DNA of 64,000 nt from NCBI GenBank assembly GCA_000759755.1, contig BBMW01000013.1, positions 186,001 to 250,000 on the forward strand, given 5' to 3'. This DNA is from Citrobacter werkmanii NBRC 105721 (lineage in GTDB: Bacteria; Pseudomonadota; Gammaproteobacteria; Enterobacterales; Enterobacteriaceae). Made by a program: the position numbers and the translations under genes. Positions 52,894 to 61,511 of the stretch are shown here, in pieces. The notes beneath the pieces were generated by a model. The model was given only the letters and a program-made list of their open reading frames with translations. It was not told the DNA's origin and did not search any database. The first letter of the stretch is position 1; each line of letters opens with the position of its first letter.

Positions 52894-53643
52894 TTACTCC
52901 TCGCGTAGCAGCTCGACGTAATGGCGGGTAACCGCCGTTAAATCCTGTCCTTCCAGGGGAAACTCGATGCCGCGCGGAACATCGTCAGGCAGCGTTTTTA
53001 ACAGCGCCAGCCAGCGCGGATCGGCTGCATCAGGCGGCACTGCACGGTAGCTGTCGCGATGTGTAACTGCGGCTTTGACATGGATGTATCCCACGGTTGG
53101 CGCCAGGTTTTTCGCCGCCTCTTCCGGGGAGTCGCCAACCCACAGCCAGTTGCCCATATCAAAGGTCAGCGAGATCGGCAGGTTTTGCATTTGGCAGGCT
53201 TCGTTAAAGTGCTGCATTAGCTGCAGGCGTCCGCAGGCGGTCTGATCGTTTTCGACAACCAGCTCCATCCCGCTGTTATCCAGCCATTCGCGTAAAACGT
53301 CGAACTGTTCGGTATGGGAAAAATGACCAAGGGAGACTTTTAACCACAGCGCTTGCAGGGTCTGCGCTTCCGCAAATAGCGCCGGAAGACGGGGGTTGAG
53401 GTTACCGTCCTCAAGGAACAGCGGCTCAGGCGCTGAATAACAGGCCAGCAGGCCGAAGATTTCGATCGCTGAGGCCATCGTTGACAGCGTGGTGAGTTCG
53501 GCGTCAGTTAGCATCTCGCGGCGAATTTCGACGCCGTCAGCACCGGCTTCAGCAATGATGGGCAGCATGGCGGTTTGTCCACCCGCAGCGCGGACCTGCT
53601 CATAGCCGTAGGCGGCGGTGACCACCATAATTTTTCTTTTCAT
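52894..53643 (-). CDS. kguE: Sugar phosphate isomerase/epimerase-like protein (KguE)
   Basis: A 249-residue TIM-barrel protein of the xylose isomerase-like/AP endonuclease 2 superfamily. Metal-binding residues are suggested by VVENDQT, LTFDMGNWLW and GIEFPLEG. KguE of Pseudomonas has the same place at the head of the kgu operon; its exact reaction is unclear. ATG has GGAG upstream. Confidence 0.83.
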   Translation of the reverse strand: MKRKIMVVTAAYGYEQVRAAGGQTAMLPIIAEAGADGVEIRREMLTDAELTTLSTMASAIEIFGLLACYSAPEPLFLEDGNLNPRLPALFAEAQTLQALWLKVSLGHFSHTEQFDVLREWLDNSGMELVVENDQTACGRLQLMQHFNEACQMQNLPISLTFDMGNWLWVGDSPEEAAKNLAPTVGYIHVKAAVTHRDSYRAVPPDAADPRWLALLKTLPDDVPRGIEFPLEGQDLTAVTRHYVELLREE

Positions 53644-53681
53644 GGAAACTCCATAACCAGCGTTCTTGCTATAACGCTAGA

Positions 53682-53695
53682 TGGAACCGGTTCCA
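53682..53695. promoter_or_regulatory. PtxS-like operator before kguE
   Basis: TGGAACCGGTTCCA is a perfect 14-bp palindrome 39 bp upstream of the kguE start. It differs from the Pseudomonas PtxS operator TGAAACCGGTTTCA by one symmetric base pair change. It is probably bound by the LacI-family protein encoded next door. Confidence 0.88.
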
Positions 53696-53743
53696 AAGAA
53701 AAGCCTATGATGTCGAATTTATGATCACCATCACGAAGGAAAT

Positions 53744-54760
53744 TTAGCGGGCGGTAGAGCCGCGCACGATCAGTTCACCAGAGAAAACCTGTTCCTGAAT
53801 GGCGTCAGAGCCGCCATCGATCCGGCGTACAACCTGTTCCACAGCGGTGTAGCCAATCTGCCATGTGGGTTGTTTCAGCGTGGTAATACCGACACCCGCC
53901 AGCTCGGCCCATTCCAGCTCGTCAAAACCAAGTAGCCCGATATCGCTGCCCCAGTTGAGGCCAATGCGCTTCAGGGCGCGGGCAACCTGTAGCGTAAGGG
54001 CACCGTTGGCGGAGATAACGGCTTTGCGCATGCCTCGATGCTGCTGGTGGAACTGGCGCAGCGTGTCATCCAGTTGCGCATTGTCCGTTAGCGGAACTTC
54101 GGCATTTTGCGCGATAACGCCGGGATAGCGTGCGAGCGTGGCGCGAAAGGCGCTCAGACGTTCGCGGCGGGTATTCACCATGCCGAGTGGTTCGCTGAGA
54201 AACAGAATGGCTTCAAAGCCTTGTTCAAGCAGGTGTTCCGTGGCAACCGTTGCGGCCTGGGTGTTATCCAGCCCGACCATATCGCAGGCGAAATCAGGAA
54301 TTTTACGATCAATCAGTACCATCGGCAGCGCAGACTGTTGCAGGCGATTCAGCCCCTCTTCGCGCATCCCAACGGCGTTGACTACAATCCCTTCGACCTG
54401 GTAACTGCGCAAAAGGTCAAGATAGTGCAACTCCTGATCCACTTCGTTGTTGGTGTTACATACCAGCGGGGTAAAGCCTTTATCGCGACAGGCGGCTTCA
54501 ATTCCGCTTAATACGTTGACGGAGTAGGGGTTGGTAATATCTGCGATGATCAGGCCAATCAGGCGGGTGCGACCGTGTTTCAGGCCGCGTGCCATCAGGC
54601 TGGGTCGGTAGTCGAGAGCGGCAATGGCTTGTTCAATGCGGGCCAGCAGCGCGTCGGATAGCAGGTGCTTTTCACCGTTGAGGTAACGTGAAATGCTGGT
54701 CTTGCCGGTTTTTGCGGCCTTCGCCACATCGCTGATGGTTGCCCGTGTTGATTTGCTCAT
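53744..54760 (-). CDS. LacI-family repressor of the kgu operon (PtxS-like)
   Basis: A 338-residue LacI/GalR regulator from ATG 54760. The helix-turn-helix is TISDVAKAAKTGKTSISRYL (about 7-26), followed by hinge and sugar-binding fold. It lies directly before kguE in the same direction. The 100-bp gap contains a perfect palindrome (53682-53695), so it likely represses kguEKT-ghrB, with 2-ketogluconate or its phosphate as inducer. An upstream in-frame ATG at 54790 is less probable. Confidence 0.85.
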   Translation of the reverse strand: MSKSTRATISDVAKAAKTGKTSISRYLNGEKHLLSDALLARIEQAIAALDYRPSLMARGLKHGRTRLIGLIIADITNPYSVNVLSGIEAACRDKGFTPLVCNTNNEVDQELHYLDLLRSYQVEGIVVNAVGMREEGLNRLQQSALPMVLIDRKIPDFACDMVGLDNTQAATVATEHLLEQGFEAILFLSEPLGMVNTRRERLSAFRATLARYPGVIAQNAEVPLTDNAQLDDTLRQFHQQHRGMRKAVISANGALTLQVARALKRIGLNWGSDIGLLGFDELEWAELAGVGITTLKQPTWQIGYTAVEQVVRRIDGGSDAIQEQVFSGELIVRGSTAR

Positions 54761-54831
54761 CGCTGATTTCCCTGAATTTGGTGACAACACCTTAACGCGA
54801 AAATCAACGATGGCAAGTGCTTCATGCCGGA

Positions 54832-54860
54832 TCGGGCGCAGCCTGTCTCCGGCTCAAAAC
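54832..54860. repeat. Degenerate REP-like hairpin after yiaD
   Basis: ATGCCGGATCGGGCGCAGCC with CTCCGGC forms a partial REP palindrome at the end of yiaD and start side of the LacI-type gene. Confidence 0.5.
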
Positions 54861-54861
54861 G

Positions 54862-55524
54862 TTACTGGATCGGGCTTAAGGTAATCTCTACGCGGCGGTT
54901 CTGCGCTTTACCTTCCGCCGTGCTATTGCTGGCGATTGGATTTGCCGGACCCATACCCTGAGTGCGGATACGGTTAGCGGCGACGCCTTGAGTGATCAAG
55001 GCGCTGGCGACGGAATCCGCGCGCTGCTGTGACAGGCGCATATTCAGATCCTGGCTGCCGGTGCTGTCGGTGAAGCCCAGCACGTTAACCGCGGTTTTAT
55101 TGTACTCTTTCAGAACCATGGCCACGCCGGTCAGTGTGTTAGCCCCGGCAGGTTTCAGGTTGGCACTGCTGCTGTCGAAGGTGACGTTGTTTGGCATGTT
55201 CAGAATGATGTTATCGCCACTACGCGTCACGCTGACGCCAGTTCCCTGCATTTTTTCGCGCAGTTTTGCTTCCTGCACGTCCATGTAATAGCCGATACCA
55301 CCGCCAACAGCCGCGCCAGCTGCTGCGCCAATCAGTGCGCCCTTGCCACGATCTTTCTTCGAAGAAGAGAGTGCGCCAATACCCGCGCCGACCAGAGAGC
55401 CAATGCCTGCGCCAATACCGGATTTACCCGCTTCGCGCTCGCCGGTGTAAGGGTTTGTTGTGCAGCCAGAAACCGCCAGGGCGCCGCTCACGATGGCAGC
55501 AATAACAAAAACACGTTTCTTCAT
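54862..55524 (-). CDS. yiaD: OmpA-family lipoprotein YiaD
   Basis: A 220-residue outer membrane lipoprotein (E. coli 219). The lipobox VSGC puts the lipidated Cys near residue 21. A glycine-rich Gly-zipper segment (about 38-80) is followed by an OmpA-like peptidoglycan-binding domain (about 105-215) with GFTDSTGSQDLNMRLSQQRA and NRRVEI. It is a multicopy suppressor of BamD mutants in E. coli. Confidence 0.95.
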   Translation of the reverse strand: MKKRVFVIAAIVSGALAVSGCTTNPYTGEREAGKSGIGAGIGSLVGAGIGALSSSKKDRGKGALIGAAAGAAVGGGIGYYMDVQEAKLREKMQGTGVSVTRSGDNIILNMPNNVTFDSSSANLKPAGANTLTGVAMVLKEYNKTAVNVLGFTDSTGSQDLNMRLSQQRADSVASALITQGVAANRIRTQGMGPANPIASNSTAEGKAQNRRVEITLSPIQ

Positions 55525-55683
55525 CTCAATTCCTTAATGACTTATTCTTCTTTGCCACAGCGACGGTGGCGGTTGATTATGACGTGTGAACATGAAGAAA
55601 ATTCCAGGGAAGACTCTGAAATTTGTAAGTAACATTGAACGGCAGAATAAATAAGCCGCTACATCGTATTCAGGAGCGCCATC

Positions 55684-58017
55684 TTGGCTAATTCACCCGC
55701 ACACTACTCGGTGTTAACCGCTGCCCACTGGGGACCTATTCTCGTCGAAACCGATGGCGAGACCGTTTTCTCCTCCCGTGGCGCGTTGCCCACCACTCAT
55801 CCCAACTCTTTGCAAACCGTGGTGCGTGACCAGGTACACAGTAAAACGCGGGTACGTTTTCCGATGGTACGTAAAGGCTTCCTCGCCTCGCCGGAAAGCC
55901 CACAGGGCGTGCGCGGGCAGGATGAGTTTGTTCGCGTCAGTTGGGATGACGCGCTGATGCTTATCCATACGCAGCATAAACGCATCCGTGACAGCTATGG
56001 CCCGGCCTCGATTTTTGCCGGGTCTTACGGCTGGCGCTCCAACGGCGTGTTACACAAAGCCGCGACCCTGTTACAACGTTATATGGCACTGGCGGGCGGT
56101 TATACCGGGCATCTGGGGGATTACTCCACGGGCGCCGCGCAGGCCATCATGCCGTACGTGGTGGGCGGCAACGAAGTTTACCAGCAGCAGACCAGCTGGC
56201 CCGTCGTGTTGGAACACAGCGATGTGGTGGTGTTATGGAGCGCCAATCCGCTGAATACCCTGAAGATTGCCTGGAATGCTTCCGACGAACAGGGTCTCGC
56301 TTACTTTGCGGCATTGCGTGATAGCGGCAAGCGTTTGATCTGTATCGATCCGATGCGATCGGAAAGCGTGGATTTCTTTGGCGATAAGATGGAATGGATC
56401 GCCCCGCATATGGGTACCGACGTGGCGCTGATGCTGGGCATCGCGTATACGCTGGTGGAAAACGGCTGGCATGACGCGGACTTTCTCGCCCGTTGTACCA
56501 CTGGTTATGAGCGGTTTGCCGACTATCTGCTGGGTAAAACTGACAATGTCGCAAAAACGGCAGAGTGGGCTGCTGAAATTTGTGGGATAACTGCGGCAAA
56601 AATACGCGAACTGGCGGCGATATTTCACCAAAATACCACCATGCTGATGGCCGGATGGGGCATGCAGCGCCAGCAGTATGGCGAACAAAAACACTGGATG
56701 ATTGTCACCCTGGCCGCCATGCTCGGGCAAATCGGCACGCCAGGCGGAGGCTTTGGGCTGTCGTATCATTTTGCCAACGGTGGGAATCCAACGCGTCGCG
56801 CCGCAGTATTGGCTTCGATGCAGGGCAGCGTGAAAGGCGGTACCGATGCGGTGGATAAAATCCCGGTGGCGCGAATTGTCGAAGCGCTGGAGAACCCCGG
56901 AGGCTTTTACCAGCACAACGGAATGGACCGACATTTCCCGGACATCCGCATGTTGTGGTGGGCCGGCGGGGCCAATTTTACTCATCACCAGGACACCAAC
57001 CGTCTGATTCGCGCCTGGCAAAAACCGGAGCTGGTGGTTATCTCGGAGTGTTTCTGGACCGCCGCCGCGAAGCATGCCGATATCGTATTACCGGCGACCA
57101 CCTCGTTTGAGCGCAACGATCTCACCATGACGGGTGATTACAGCAACCAGCACCTGGTGCCGATGAAGCAGGTTGTGCCGCCGCAGCATGAGGCGCGCAA
57201 TGATTTTGATGTCTTTGCCGAGCTGAGCGAGCGCTGGGAAAGGGGCGGCTATGAACGATTCACCGAAGGTAAAAGCGAGCTGGCGTGGCTGGAGACCTTT
57301 TACAATATCGCCGGGCAGCGCGGGGCCAGCCAGCAGGTCACACTGCCGTCCTTCACCGAGTTTTGGCAGCGCAACGCGCTGATCGAAATGCCGGAAAACC
57401 CCGCCAGCGCGCACTTTATTCGGTTTGCGGATTTTCGCCGCGATCCACAGGCGCATCCGCTGAAAACGGACAGCGGAAAAATTGAAATCTACTCCGCGAA
57501 GATTGCTGGTTACGGCTATGCGGATTGTGCTGGACACCCGATGTGGCTGGAACCTGATGAGTGGTTTGGTAACGCCGAGCCGGGTCAGTTACAGCTGCTT
57601 TCCGCCCATCCGGCGCACCGTTTGCACAGCCAGTTGAATTACAGTGCGTTGCGTGAGCAGTATGCGGTGGCGGATCGTGAGCCCGTTACGATCCATCCGC
57701 AGGACGCCAACGCACGTGGTATTAAGGATGGCGACACGGTGAGGGTGTGGAACGCGCGTGGGCACGTTCTGGCGGGTGCTGTCGTGACGACAGGGATCAA
57801 ACCTGGCGTCATTTGCATTCATGAAGGCGCCTGGCCTGATTTGGATCTCACTGCCGGTGGTATTTGTAAAAATGGTGCCGTCAACGTGCTGACCAAAGAT
57901 CTCCCCAGCTCGAAGCTGGGGAATGGCTGCGCGGGCAACACTGCCCTGGCGTGGATCGAAAAGTACAATGGACCCGCCCTGACGCTTACGGCGTTTGATC
58001 CGCCTGCCAGCCCATAA
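55684..58017 (+). CDS. bisC: Biotin sulfoxide reductase
   Basis: BisC reduces biotin d-sulfoxide and methionine-S-sulfoxide and carries a bis-MGD molybdenum cofactor. The 777 residues equal E. coli BisC. The start is TTG behind AGGAG. The Mo-ligand Ser lies in the [13 protein letters not shown] region (about 123), with [12 protein letters not shown] and [13 protein letters not shown] as other pterin-binding blocks. No iron-sulfur motif or Tat signal exists, as in E. coli. It is convergent with yiaC and overlaps it by 32 bp. Confidence 0.96.
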   Translation: MANSPAHYSVLTAAHWGPILVETDGETVFSSRGALPTTHPNSLQTVVRDQVHSKTRVRFPMVRKGFLASPESPQGVRGQDEFVRVSWDDALMLIHTQHKRIRDSYGPASIFAGSYGWRSNGVLHKAATLLQRYMALAGGYTGHLGDYSTGAAQAIMPYVVGGNEVYQQQTSWPVVLEHSDVVVLWSANPLNTLKIAWNASDEQGLAYFAALRDSGKRLICIDPMRSESVDFFGDKMEWIAPHMGTDVALMLGIAYTLVENGWHDADFLARCTTGYERFADYLLGKTDNVAKTAEWAAEICGITAAKIRELAAIFHQNTTMLMAGWGMQRQQYGEQKHWMIVTLAAMLGQIGTPGGGFGLSYHFANGGNPTRRAAVLASMQGSVKGGTDAVDKIPVARIVEALENPGGFYQHNGMDRHFPDIRMLWWAGGANFTHHQDTNRLIRAWQKPELVVISECFWTAAAKHADIVLPATTSFERNDLTMTGDYSNQHLVPMKQVVPPQHEARNDFDVFAELSERWERGGYERFTEGKSELAWLETFYNIAGQRGASQQVTLPSFTEFWQRNALIEMPENPASAHFIRFADFRRDPQAHPLKTDSGKIEIYSAKIAGYGYADCAGHPMWLEPDEWFGNAEPGQLQLLSAHPAHRLHSQLNYSALREQYAVADREPVTIHPQDANARGIKDGDTVRVWNARGHVLAGAVVTTGIKPGVICIHEGAWPDLDLTAGGICKNGAVNVLTKDLPSSKLGNGCAGNTALAWIEKYNGPALTLTAFDPPASP

Positions 58018-58426
58018 TCCACGTGGGGTGGTGAGTTTCTTCCTGCCATGCGCCGTCTTCAATGCGAAAACCCAGCGCATGGTAGAAGTTTACCGCTGAC
58101 TGATTCTTCTGGTAGACCTCCAGGCTGAGTAGAGAAAAGCGCTGCTGCACATGCTGCACCAGCGCTGTACCAATTCCGCTTCTGATGGCCGCTGGCGCGA
58201 CAAACAACGCGCCAAGGAAGCGTTCGTCAATCACGCTGACAAAGCCTTTGAGTACACCTTCTTCTTCCCACACCCAGGTTTGCGCGGCGGGCAGGTATAC
58301 ATCACGCACGATGGGTTCACTTTCGCGCCAGTAGCGTTCGTCGATAAACGGATGGGCATGGATCGTGCTTTCCATCCACAGCGCCAGAATTGACGGCAGA
58401 TCGTCAGCTTTAGATTCACGAATCAT
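57986..58426 (-). CDS. yiaC: GNAT acetyltransferase YiaC
   Basis: A 146-residue GNAT-family N-acetyltransferase; E. coli YiaC acts as a protein lysine acetyltransferase. The acetyl-CoA loop is about 85-95 ([12 protein letters not shown]). I chose ATG 58426 because it aligns with E. coli; a longer frame exists. It overlaps tag by 11 bp. Confidence 0.94.
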   Translation of the reverse strand: MIRESKADDLPSILALWMESTIHAHPFIDERYWRESEPIVRDVYLPAAQTWVWEEEGVLKGFVSVIDERFLGALFVAPAAIRSGIGTALVQHVQQRFSLLSLEVYQKNQSAVNFYHALGFRIEDGAWQEETHHPTWIMGWQADQTP

Positions 58427-58985
58427 GTTGTGCCCCTGGGTAACAGATGCAACTGGTGATATGGTCGTTGACCAGACCACAGGCCTGCATAAAGGAGTAG
58501 CAGATGGTGGTGCCGACAAACTTAAACCCGCGTTTTTTTAACGCCTTAGACAGCGCATCTGACGCAGGCGTTGAGGTGGGGATATCGCTCAGGTTGGCGG
58601 CGCGGGTCACTTGCGGTTGGTTATCAACAAATGACCAGACGAACTCGCTAAACGATTCACCGTTTTGCGCCATGGCCAGAAATGCGCGAGCGTTACCGAT
58701 AATGGCCTGAATTTTTCCGCGATGGCGAATAATGCCGGCATCCTGTACCAGCCTTTCCACATCCTCTTCGGTCATGGCTGCCACTTTTTCCGGATCAAAA
58801 TGGTGGAAGGCGTGGCGATAATTTTCCCGTTTCTTCAGTACGGTGATCCATGATAATCCCGCCTGCTGGCCTTCCAGGCAGATCATTTCGAACAGCTTCT
58901 TGCCATCGGTTTCGGGGACGCCCCATTCCTTGTCGTGATAGGCAATGTAAAGTGGTTCCTGGCTGACCCATCCGCAACGCTGCAT
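58416..58985 (-). CDS. tag: 3-methyladenine DNA glycosylase I
   Basis: Tag excises 3-methyladenine from alkylated DNA. It has 189 residues (E. coli 187). The zinc ligands Cys4, His17 and the C-terminal HITSC pair (H-x3-C) are all visible, as is GLSWITVLKKRENYR with the catalytic Glu nearby. yiaC is translationally coupled behind it. Confidence 0.97.
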   Translation of the reverse strand: MQRCGWVSQEPLYIAYHDKEWGVPETDGKKLFEMICLEGQQAGLSWITVLKKRENYRHAFHHFDPEKVAAMTEEDVERLVQDAGIIRHRGKIQAIIGNARAFLAMAQNGESFSEFVWSFVDNQPQVTRAANLSDIPTSTPASDALSKALKKRGFKFVGTTICYSFMQACGLVNDHITSCICYPGAQHDS

Positions 58986-59144
58986 ATTCTTCCTCGCTGT
59001 TTTTACTGGCGTAAAAATTTCATTCGGCCCGCCTTGACGCGCCAGCTAAAAAGACAATATTTAATACAGGGCCTGATGGCCCCGATTTCCTACACACAAT
59101 GACAATAATATCGCCGAATTCGGCTCTTTTCTGGAGTCGCGTTG

Positions 59145-59846
59145 ATGATTATAAGAAACAGTAGTGGTCGCCAAAGGTTAACTCTGGCGAGCGTCGTAGT
59201 TTGTGCGCTGTCCATCAATACAGCATATGGCTGGCAACAAGAATATATCGTTGATGCGATGTCAGGGCATACGGCTGAACGTTATACATGGGACAGCGAT
59301 CACCAACCACGTTATAACGACATTCTGGAGGAACGTATTCGTTCTACGCAGAACGTGGCGGGTCCGGTGGTGAATCTGGCCGATCAGACGCTGATGGATA
59401 CGACCAGCGGCATGAGTATGGGCTGGAACTTTCCTCTTTCCAGGCAGGTAACAACCGGACCGGTCGCCGCCTTACATTATGACGGCTCGACCACGTCTAC
59501 CTACAACGAGTTTGGTGATAGCGCAACCTCAATAACACCGACCGATCCGATGTGGCATGCCAGCGTCAGCACGTTAGGCTGGCGAGTCAATTCGCAGTTC
59601 GGTGATGTGCGACCATGGGCGCAAATCAGCTATAACCAACAGTTTGGCGAGAATATCTGGAAGACGCAGTCGGGTCTCAGCCGCATGACGACAGCAGGAC
59701 AGGACGGTAACTGGCTGGATGTCACCGTCGGCGCAGATATGCTGTTGAATCCACATATGGCGGCTTACGCCGCACTTTCTCAGGCAGAAAACAGTACCAA
59801 CAACAGCGACTATATGTACACCATGGGGGTAAGTGCCAAATTTTAA
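59145..59846 (+). CDS. yhjY: Autotransporter-domain-like outer membrane protein YhjY
   Basis: A 233-residue protein that resembles the beta-barrel part of lipase-type autotransporters. A signal peptide (about 1-27) precedes repeating beta strands such as SYNQQFGENIWK, ending in GVSAKF, a typical outer membrane C-terminus with Phe. No passenger domain is present. I use ATG 59145 rather than the TTG 3 bp earlier. The function is unknown. Confidence 0.9.
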   Translation: MIIRNSSGRQRLTLASVVVCALSINTAYGWQQEYIVDAMSGHTAERYTWDSDHQPRYNDILEERIRSTQNVAGPVVNLADQTLMDTTSGMSMGWNFPLSRQVTTGPVAALHYDGSTTSTYNEFGDSATSITPTDPMWHASVSTLGWRVNSQFGDVRPWAQISYNQQFGENIWKTQSGLSRMTTAGQDGNWLDVTVGADMLLNPHMAAYAALSQAENSTNNSDYMYTMGVSAKF

Positions 59847-60097
59847 CGAAAGCAATCATCGTTTATACATCTCAGTTACATATTGAGATCAACAATCACA
59901 CGCTTTCCAGCGATAGCGTGTACTAACACATGCGGTAAAGTTCAGTATCCCAACTTTTTGTCTCGTCATTCATTCCGCATTCCAGGCATTTCATTCCGTT
60001 CTGACGGCATTTCATGCCGTTTTTTCCTGGTATAAATGGCGCTTCGGTATGGTTGTTGGCAGAGAATTTCCCATTTTGCTTATGCAGGAAGACTGCC
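59847..60097 (+). promoter_or_regulatory. yhjX promoter region with YpdB direct repeat
   Basis: GGCATTTCAT at 59985-59994 and GGCATTTCAT at 60006-60015 are separated by exactly 11 bp, matching the known YpdB motif in front of E. coli yhjX. The sites lie 83-113 bp before the start codon. YpdA/YpdB senses external pyruvate. Confidence 0.93.
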
Positions 60098-61300
60098 ATG
60101 AAAACTACTGATTATCAGCGTACCCGTTGGCTGACACTGATCGGCACCATCATTACCCAATTTGCCTTAGGTTCTGTTTATACCTGGAGCCTGTTTAACG
60201 GCGCGCTCTCTTCTAAACTTGACGCACCGGTGAGCCAGGTTGCGTTTTCCTTTGGTTTACTGAGCCTGGGGCTGGCGATTTCTTCTTCCGTCGCCGGGAA
60301 GCTGCAAGAACGTTTTGGCGTGAAGCGCGTCACCATGGCCTCCGGTATCTTACTGGGCGTCGGCTTCTTCTTAACCGCCCACTCTGACAGCCTGATTATG
60401 CTGTGGCTGAGTGCCGGTGTACTGGTCGGTCTGGCGGATGGCGCCGGATACCTGTTAACCCTTTCCAACTGCGTAAAATGGTTCCCTGAGCGTAAGGGGC
60501 TGATTTCCGCCTTTGCCATCGGCTCTTATGGCCTGGGTAGCCTCGGTTTTAAATTTATCGACAGCCAACTGCTTAGCACCGTGGGTCTGGAAAAAACCTT
60601 TATGATCTGGGGCGCAATTGTGCTGGTGATGATCGTCTTTGGCTCCATGCTGATGAAAGATGCGCCGAATCAGGAAGTGAAGGCGAAAAATGGTGTGGTC
60701 GAGAACGACTACAGCCTGGCGCAGTCCATGCGTAAACCACAGTACTGGATGCTGGCCGTGATGTTCCTCACTGCGTGTATGAGCGGGCTGTATGTAATTG
60801 GCGTGGCGAAAGATATTGCGCAGAGCCTGGCGCATATGGATGTTGCCACGGCGGCAAATGCGGTGACCGTCATCTCCATCGCTAACCTGTCAGGCCGTCT
60901 GGTTCTGGGTATTCTGTCCGACAAAATCTCTCGTATTCGTGTTATCACCATTGGTCAGGTAGTTTCGCTGGTCGGTATGGCGGCGCTGCTCTTCGCCCCG
61001 CTCAATGACGTTACTTTCTTTGCGGCAATTGCTTGTGTGGCATTTAACTTTGGCGGCACCATCACCGTGTTCCCGTCACTGGTGAGTGAGTTTTTTGGCC
61101 TCAATAACCTGGCTAAAAACTACGGGGTTATTTACCTGGGCTTCGGTATCGGCAGTATTTGTGGTTCCATTATCGCCTCGCTGTTTGGCGGATTCTATGT
61201 GACCTTCTGCGTTATCTTTGCGCTGTTAATCATCTCGCTGGCACTTTCTACCACTATTCGCCAGCCACAACGTAGCGTATATACCGAGGCGCACGCCTAA
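60098..61300 (+). CDS. yhjX: MFS transporter YhjX (pyruvate-responsive)
   Basis: A 400-residue MFS transporter of the oxalate/formate antiporter-like group (E. coli 402). It has 12 predicted helices; VSQVAFSFGLLSLGLAIS and RFGVKRVTMASG are characteristic. Its expression in E. coli is induced by pyruvate via YpdAB. ATG 60098 follows AGGAAG. Confidence 0.96.
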   Translation: MKTTDYQRTRWLTLIGTIITQFALGSVYTWSLFNGALSSKLDAPVSQVAFSFGLLSLGLAISSSVAGKLQERFGVKRVTMASGILLGVGFFLTAHSDSLIMLWLSAGVLVGLADGAGYLLTLSNCVKWFPERKGLISAFAIGSYGLGSLGFKFIDSQLLSTVGLEKTFMIWGAIVLVMIVFGSMLMKDAPNQEVKAKNGVVENDYSLAQSMRKPQYWMLAVMFLTACMSGLYVIGVAKDIAQSLAHMDVATAANAVTVISIANLSGRLVLGILSDKISRIRVITIGQVVSLVGMAALLFAPLNDVTFFAAIACVAFNFGGTITVFPSLVSEFFGLNNLAKNYGVIYLGFGIGSICGSIIASLFGGFYVTFCVIFALLIISLALSTTIRQPQRSVYTEAHA

Positions 61301-61325
61301 ATCTATTAGTGGTCTGATTAATACC

Positions 61326-61360
61326 TGGCGCATATATTTACAAAAATATATGCGCCATTT
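61326..61360 (+). terminator. Hairpin after yhjX
   Basis: A perfect 14-bp stem (TGGCGCATATATTT with AAATATATGCGCCA) with a 4-nt loop ACAA, 25 bp after yhjX, followed by a short T run. It is probably the terminator before eptB. Confidence 0.75.
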
Positions 61361-61511
61361 GCATTCTCTATAAGCACTTTTCTTCCCTCCTGTGGTCTAC
61401 TTACCCGCGCCCGTAGATATTTCACCTCTGCTGTTGTCGCATTTTTCCCCTGTAAAGTCTGTTTGGCCGCTGCGCAGGGAGTTTTTATCCCGATCCCCAG
61501 GGTTTGTTTGC

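Noticed and set aside
56233-57075. A 280-codon minus-strand frame antisense to bisC
   Set aside because: Shadow frame within a conserved molybdoenzyme gene.
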